Assembly: GCA_018901315.1 (NCBI GenBank)
Contig: JAHIFA010000087.1
Span: forward strand, 1 to 8,509
Length of the DNA: 8,509 nucleotides
Direction: 5' to 3'
Source: Nanobdellota archaeon
GTDB lineage: Archaea; Nanobdellota; Nanobdellia; Woesearchaeales; CG1-02-33-12
Within the stretch, counting starts at the first letter, position 1. Each line of letters starts with the position of its first letter. A program made the translations under genes and the position numbers. Of this stretch, positions 6,012 to 8,509 are shown piece after piece. The notes below the pieces were generated by a model, which saw nothing but the letters and a program-made list of their open reading frames with translations, searched no databases and was not told where the DNA came from.

Positions 6012-6427
6012 AGTTAAAAGAGCTTTTTGAAAAAAGATTGCTAAGAAAAATACCCAAAGATCTGAATAAATCCAAAAAATCATTAGAAATATCAAAAAAA
6101 TATCTTAATGATTGCAAAAAATTAATTACAATACCTGGTTTTAATTTAGTGATATTATCTGCTTATACTTCTATGTTTCACGCAGCAAGGGCATTGTTAT
6201 ATAAGGATGGGATACAGGAAAAGAGTCATTATGCAGTTTTTGTTTATCTAAAGGATAAATATGCTAATGATATTGGAAATGAATTATTATTTGAATTCAG
6301 CAATGCAAGGGAACAGAGGCATGATGGCCTTTATGGATTAGAATCTGAATTTAATGAAGATGATACAAAACATATTATTAATGTTGCAGAAAGTTTTTAC
6401 AAAAAAATAAATGAAATCCTGGGATAA
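6008..6427 (+). CDS. HEPN-domain protein, probable toxin partner of the MNT protein
   Basis: A 139-residue helical protein. Residues 50-80 carry the HEPN signature (AYTSMFHAARALLYKDG, then KSHYAVFVYLKDKY). The likely active-site region is AREQRHDGLYG (residues 100-110). HEPN toxins are RNases or, in some families, other nucleic-acid enzymes, usually with an R-x4-6-H motif. Here Arg101 and His105 are only three residues apart and Tyr109 follows, so the motif is atypical; catalysis is uncertain. The ATG overlaps the MNT stop by four bases (ATGA) and GGGGAG lies eight bases upstream, so the pair is coupled. It ends seven bases from the converging minus-strand gene. Confidence 0.85.
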   Translation: MKLKELFEKRLLRKIPKDLNKSKKSLEISKKYLNDCKKLITIPGFNLVILSAYTSMFHAARALLYKDGIQEKSHYAVFVYLKDKYANDIGNELLFEFSNAREQRHDGLYGLESEFNEDDTKHIINVAESFYKKINEILG

Positions 6428-6434
6428 AGCAGAA

Positions 6435-6905
6435 TCAATATTCTTCTTCTGGTTTTCCAAAGATAAACTCATTAACATACTTAATAAATCCATTTAGCAT
6501 CTCAAAATCTTCTTTCGCTGAATCCATTGTTATGTCAATAGGCTCGCCATCAATAACAACGCTCATGGTTACATGCCTTCTATATTCTTCTCTTTGGGTG
6601 TATTCTGCCCGCATGATTTTTCTCAGTTTAAGGTAATAATCAATGTATTCATGTAATTCCTTTTTGTCAGGGAATATTTCCTTTAATATATTGCATCTAA
6701 GGGCAAGGTTTTCAGGGAAGTCAGTTATCAGCTTCTGTTCCTTTGCATATATCAAAAGAGCTTCAAATCCAAAAGAAAAGGTGTTTATTGTTCTTTGAAT
6801 TATACTTTTCAGAACATCGGCTGTTCTCGTGTATTTAAGACTTACAAACACAAGATGATCTATTCTCTTTAATTCTTCTGTTGCTTTATCTAAAGATTCT
6901 TTCAT
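6435..6905 (-). CDS. Uncharacterised helical protein, second of a tandem paralogous pair
   Basis: A 156-residue soluble, mostly helical protein that I do not recognise. Residues 5-37 (LDKATEELKRIDHLVF, then LKSIIQ) match residues 8-40 of the protein encoded just upstream without gaps, with 13 of 33 residues identical, so the two are paralogues. Later segments include LRKIMRAEYTQREEYRR (94-110) and a short beta-type stretch SVVIDGEPIDITM. There is no signal peptide or membrane helix. The ATG lies inside the upstream gene (20-base overlap), so the two are co-translated and may form a heterodimer. The Arg-rich helix before the last helix is vaguely like a HEPN fold; I would not name it on that basis. 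Confidence 0.8.
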   Translation of the reverse strand: MKESLDKATEELKRIDHLVFVSLKYTRTADVLKSIIQRTINTFSFGFEALLIYAKEQKLITDFPENLALRCNILKEIFPDKKELHEYIDYYLKLRKIMRAEYTQREEYRRHVTMSVVIDGEPIDITMDSAKEDFEMLNGFIKYVNEFIFGKPEEEY

Positions 6906-7371
6906 TCCTGCTCACTATATTATTTGCCTCTTGAATAAACATTCTGGTTTCAGTTATATATTTTTTTATTTCCTCAATAGATATTGTTCTCATGCGGTAT
7001 GTGCTTGAGCATATGACAAACTTGTTGTTTCTTTCAAATTCAACAGGGCTTTTTTTATGCTCAATTATTATATCCTTTATTTCTGATATAAGTTTTATGT
7101 ATTTTTTATCAATATTAAGCCTGTCCACGCATTTAGCCCTGAAAATAGTAAATTTTGCATCAAAATTATCGTTAAATGGCGGAATTTTCTTGAACAATCT
7201 CTCATAATAAAGTATAGATGACATTGCATTTGTTAATGCAAGGAAAATATTTTGAATAATTGATAATAATAGCCTATTATCCCTAACCAACGGATAAGTC
7301 ATAAAAATCATGTGATCTGCTATTTTCAGCTTTTGGTTAGCTTTTTCTATTGCCTCTTGGAACTGCTCCAT
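6886..7371 (-). CDS. Uncharacterised helical protein, first of a tandem paralogous pair
   Basis: A 161-residue protein of unknown function, predicted helical. Residues 8-40 (IEKANQKLKIADHMIF to LLLSIIQ) are related to its neighbour, sharing the D-H and S-I-I-Q positions. The second half has IIIEHKKSPVEFERNNK (101-117) and CSSTYRMRTISIEE, aligning roughly with the Arg/Glu/aromatic region of the paralogue. No signal peptide or membrane segment is seen. The ATG at 7371 is about 25 bp after a TATA box, so the message is probably leaderless. The pair forms its own two-gene operon between nac and the MNT-HEPN module and converges with the latter. Confidence 0.8.
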   Translation of the reverse strand: MEQFQEAIEKANQKLKIADHMIFMTYPLVRDNRLLLSIIQNIFLALTNAMSSILYYERLFKKIPPFNDNFDAKFTIFRAKCVDRLNIDKKYIKLISEIKDIIIEHKKSPVEFERNNKFVICSSTYRMRTISIEEIKKYITETRMFIQEANNIVSRNERIFR

Positions 7372-7391
7372 TTAGTTTAATATAACATAGA

Positions 7392-7399
7392 AATATAAA
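7392..7399 (-). promoter_or_regulatory. TATA box for the unknown paralogue pair
   Basis: The minus strand reads TTTATATT, centred about 25 bp before ATG 7371. This predicts a leaderless transcript. It lies just downstream of the nac stop, so the pair has its own promoter although it follows nac on the same strand. Confidence 0.55.
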
Positions 7400-7402
7400 T
7401 AG

Positions 7403-7744
7403 TTACTCTTTTTTTAAGCTGAGAATAGCTTTTGCCAAATCCCCTTCTGAATCACTGATTGCTTTCTTTGCCTCATCTTCTGGCACATCTGCCTGTTCCA
7501 TAACTGTCTGTATGTCTTCTTCATTTATCTCAGGCTCGGTTGATAACTCTCTTTCACTTATATTGCCTATAATCTGGAATGTTTCCTGGCCCATCATATT
7601 GACCTTGCTGACCTGTGGCTCTGTAATGATTATCTCTTTATTAGGGGTTTTTATTATAACCTCTGTTGCAGGAATCTCAACCTGCTGTATGCCCATTTTT
7701 TTCATCATTTGTGCAGCTTTTCTTGAATTCATTCCAGGAAACAT
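7403..7744 (-). CDS. nac: Nascent polypeptide-associated complex protein (archaeal NAC)
   Basis: Binds ribosomes near the exit tunnel as a homodimer and shields emerging chains. At 113 residues it has the archaeal layout. MFPGMNSRKAAQMMKKMGI is the characteristic N-terminus. A NAC beta-barrel spans about residues 20-68 (VIIKTPNKEIIITEPQV, then ETFQIIG). A UBA domain spans about 73-111 (INEEDIQTVMEQADVPEDEA, then DLAKAILSL). AGGTGA lies four bases before the ATG. It follows sec61-beta after 12 bases, so two components acting on nascent chains, one at the ribosome exit and one at the membrane channel, are made from one message. Confidence 0.96.
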   Translation of the reverse strand: MFPGMNSRKAAQMMKKMGIQQVEIPATEVIIKTPNKEIIITEPQVSKVNMMGQETFQIIGNISERELSTEPEINEEDIQTVMEQADVPEDEAKKAISDSEGDLAKAILSLKKE

Positions 7745-7756
7745 AAAATCACCTTA

Positions 7757-7933
7757 TTATATGCCTAAAAAACCATATCCCCATGTATGCAGAATTATCT
7801 CAATAATTATTATTATAACAACTAAAGTAATTATATGGCCTGGCTTAAAGCTTATCTTGCTTCTGTATTCATCAAAATACCTTATCAATCCACCTCCGCT
7901 TGATGGAAGGCTTATTTTATTATCTCTTGCCAT
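7757..7933 (-). CDS. secG: Preprotein translocase subunit Sec61-beta (archaeal SecG)
   Basis: A 58-residue tail-anchored subunit of the SecYE-beta protein channel. It starts MARDNKISLPSSGGGLIRYF, the conserved archaeal Sec61-beta N-terminus with a Gly-rich turn before an Arg-Tyr/Phe pair. ISFKPGHII then leads into one transmembrane helix (residues about 33-48, ITLVVIIIIIEIIL). The N-terminus is cytosolic. The ATG at 7933 is about 26 bp after a TATA box, so the message is likely leaderless. nac follows in the same operon, and the RNase P RNA gene lies 44 bases upstream on the same strand. Confidence 0.93.
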   Translation of the reverse strand: MARDNKISLPSSGGGLIRYFDEYRSKISFKPGHIITLVVIIIIIEIILHTWGYGFLGI

Positions 7934-7953
7934 TTTGTTTAAGTAATTTGATG

Positions 7954-7963
7954 TTATATAAAA
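7954..7963 (-). promoter_or_regulatory. TATA box for sec61-beta/nac
   Basis: The minus strand reads TTTTATATAA, centred about 26 bp before ATG 7933, predicting a leaderless transcript. The T-rich stretch overlapping it (about 7960-7964) may also end the RNase P RNA transcript, so the terminator and promoter seem to share bases. Confidence 0.55.
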
Positions 7964-7977
7964 ATATTACTATAAAG

Positions 7978-8277
7978 TGTAGGGTAAGAATAAGCCACCT
8001 TTTGTCAGTCCACATATGTAAGGACTGCCTTAACATTTAACTAAGCGTCATGATGACTTGCACAAGCCAGGACTCACCGTTTCACCAATTCCATTGAGAA
8101 CGTCTGCTGGTTATCTCATCTTTGTTGCCAAAGACTTCGCAAGCGTCATTCTCCTCAATGGCTGTCTCGTTTCTGAGTGGTTGCCTTCCTTTTCAGGAAC
8201 TCTCTCTCGGGAGTGGCCACATATAGTGGGTGGACTTTCCTCAGCCAGAAGGCCGAAAGTTAAGTACTTACCCTACA
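7978..8277 (-). ncRNA. rnpB: RNase P RNA (catalytic RNA of tRNA 5' processing)
   Basis: A GC-richer 300-base non-coding gene. The ends pair perfectly over 11 bp (TGTAGGGTAAG at 8277-8267 with CTTACCCTACA at 7988-7978), forming the closing P1 helix. The conserved GAGGAAAGTCC of region CR-I is at 8242-8232. The 3' counterpart GACAAAAGGTGGCTTAT of CR-V precedes the final P1 strand. TTGGTGAAACGG, typical of the P15 area, is present, and an internal 8-bp helix joins 8154-8161 with 8091-8098. The RNA cuts tRNA leaders, including those of the two tRNAs in this window. A shadow open frame on the other strand is not a gene. The exact 3' end after P1 is uncertain by a few bases. Confidence 0.93.
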
Positions 8278-8298
8278 TGAATAAAGATATTTTATTGG

Positions 8299-8306
8299 TT
8301 TATAAA
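8299..8306 (-). promoter_or_regulatory. TATA box for RNase P RNA
   Basis: TTTATAAA in the context CCTTTATAAACC on the minus strand. Its centre is about 26 bp upstream of 8277, the first base of the P1 helix, so promoter and RNA structure agree on the 5' end. The box itself is palindromic, so plus-strand activity is not excluded. Confidence 0.65.
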
Positions 8307-8308
8307 GG

Positions 8309-8509
8309 TTTGTGTAGTTTAAAAAAGATGTTAGACAACAAATTTTATTAAATAGTTGTTAAATCCAATAATTTTGAGAGGCTAAAAAATAGAATGTGGA
8401 CAATTTTTAATTGCATAAGCCAGAAATCTCAGCACTTTAGTGCGTGAGATGAATGGCTAAGTTTTTCTACTTGTAAAATAAAAAAAGCGTGGCGAACGAA
8501 ATTTTTTGC
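8309..8509. other. Non-coding right end of the window
   Basis: About 200 AT-rich bases upstream of the RNase P RNA promoter. All six frames are interrupted, and no protein remnant is recognisable. It includes a loose inverted repeat, ACAAC at 8335-8339 with GTTGT about 17 bases later, and the strong stem-loop at 8418-8458. The last 26 bases (GCGTGGCGAACG then a T-run) may belong to a feature beyond the edge, but I cannot assign them. Confidence 0.5.
8418..8458 (+). repeat. Stem-loop resembling an IS200/IS605-type right-end (omegaRNA-like) hairpin
   Basis: A nested hairpin: outer AGCCA/TGGCT, symmetric internal GAA/GAA, inner ATCTCA/TGAGAT, then GCAC/GTGC with loop TTTA and one bulged G. The order stem-TTTA-stem-GATGAATGGC resembles the terminal hairpin found at the 3' end of tnpB-bearing IS200/IS605 elements, which also ends the omegaRNA. 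In that orientation tnpB would lie to the left, where the RNase P RNA gene is instead, so this would be a solo end, a relic or a small non-autonomous element. It could also be an unrelated structured RNA or terminator. The structure is certain; the origin is inference. Confidence 0.45.

Noticed and set aside
7512..7946. 144-codon plus-strand open frame with hydrophobic stretches
   Set aside because: It is antisense to nac and sec61-beta, both clear families; the hydrophobicity comes from reading their codons in reverse.
8058..8351. 97-codon plus-strand open frame
   Set aside because: It lies antisense to the RNase P RNA, whose conserved regions and P1 helix explain the sequence; the product has no recognisable family.
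8484..8509. GCGTGGCGAACG followed by a T-run as an edge feature
   Set aside because: It is too short and too near the window edge to assign to a gene, terminator or repeat.

Overview
The window is archaeal. It carries the archaeal/eukaryal RNA polymerase subunits D and N, ribosomal proteins L18e, S4, S9, S11, S13 and L13 in their archaeal forms, an archaeal NAC, a 58-residue Sec61-beta and an archaeal RNase P RNA. TATA boxes lie about 25 bp upstream of several start codons. The AT-rich sequence, short gene spacing and small accessory proteins suggest a DPANN-type lineage (Woesearchaeota/Pacearchaeota-like), but that placement is an inference from style and not from a marker comparison.

Left part (1-1386): a minus-strand two-gene unit encodes a 66-residue Tfx-like helix-turn-helix protein. 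It is followed three bases later by a single-pass membrane protein with a beta-rich outer region that runs off the left edge. About 300 AT-rich bases separate this unit from the end of the ribosomal operon.

Centre (1387-5379): one long minus-strand translation/transcription operon reads rps13 - rps4 - rps11 - rpoD - tRNA-Leu(GAG) - rpl18e - rpl13 - rps9 - rpoN. The genes touch or overlap, except that the tRNA is wedged between rpoD and rpl18e. The leader before rps13 holds a perfect 11-bp inverted repeat. A tRNA-His(GTG) gene with an encoded G-1 lies just upstream on the same strand.

Accessory island (5456-7402): a plus-strand pair encodes an HTH-MNT nucleotidyltransferase and a HEPN protein, the layout of an MNT-HEPN toxin-antitoxin module. 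It is preceded by two near-identical 20-bp units that combine TATA boxes and dyads and reach the start codon. Facing it is a minus-strand pair of overlapping genes for two related, unrecognised helical proteins.

Right part (7403-8509): minus-strand sec61-beta and nac, then the RNase P RNA gene with an 11-bp closing P1 helix and a TATA box placed exactly for a start at its first base. The final 200 bases are non-coding and hold a stem-loop that resembles the right-end/omegaRNA hairpin of IS200/IS605-type elements, without any tnpB in the window.

The core genes build the ribosome, RNA polymerase, tRNAs and the co-translational targeting machinery. The parts most worth following are the operator array of the MNT-HEPN module, the unknown tandem paralogues, the orphan hairpin and the regulatory structure of the ribosomal operon.
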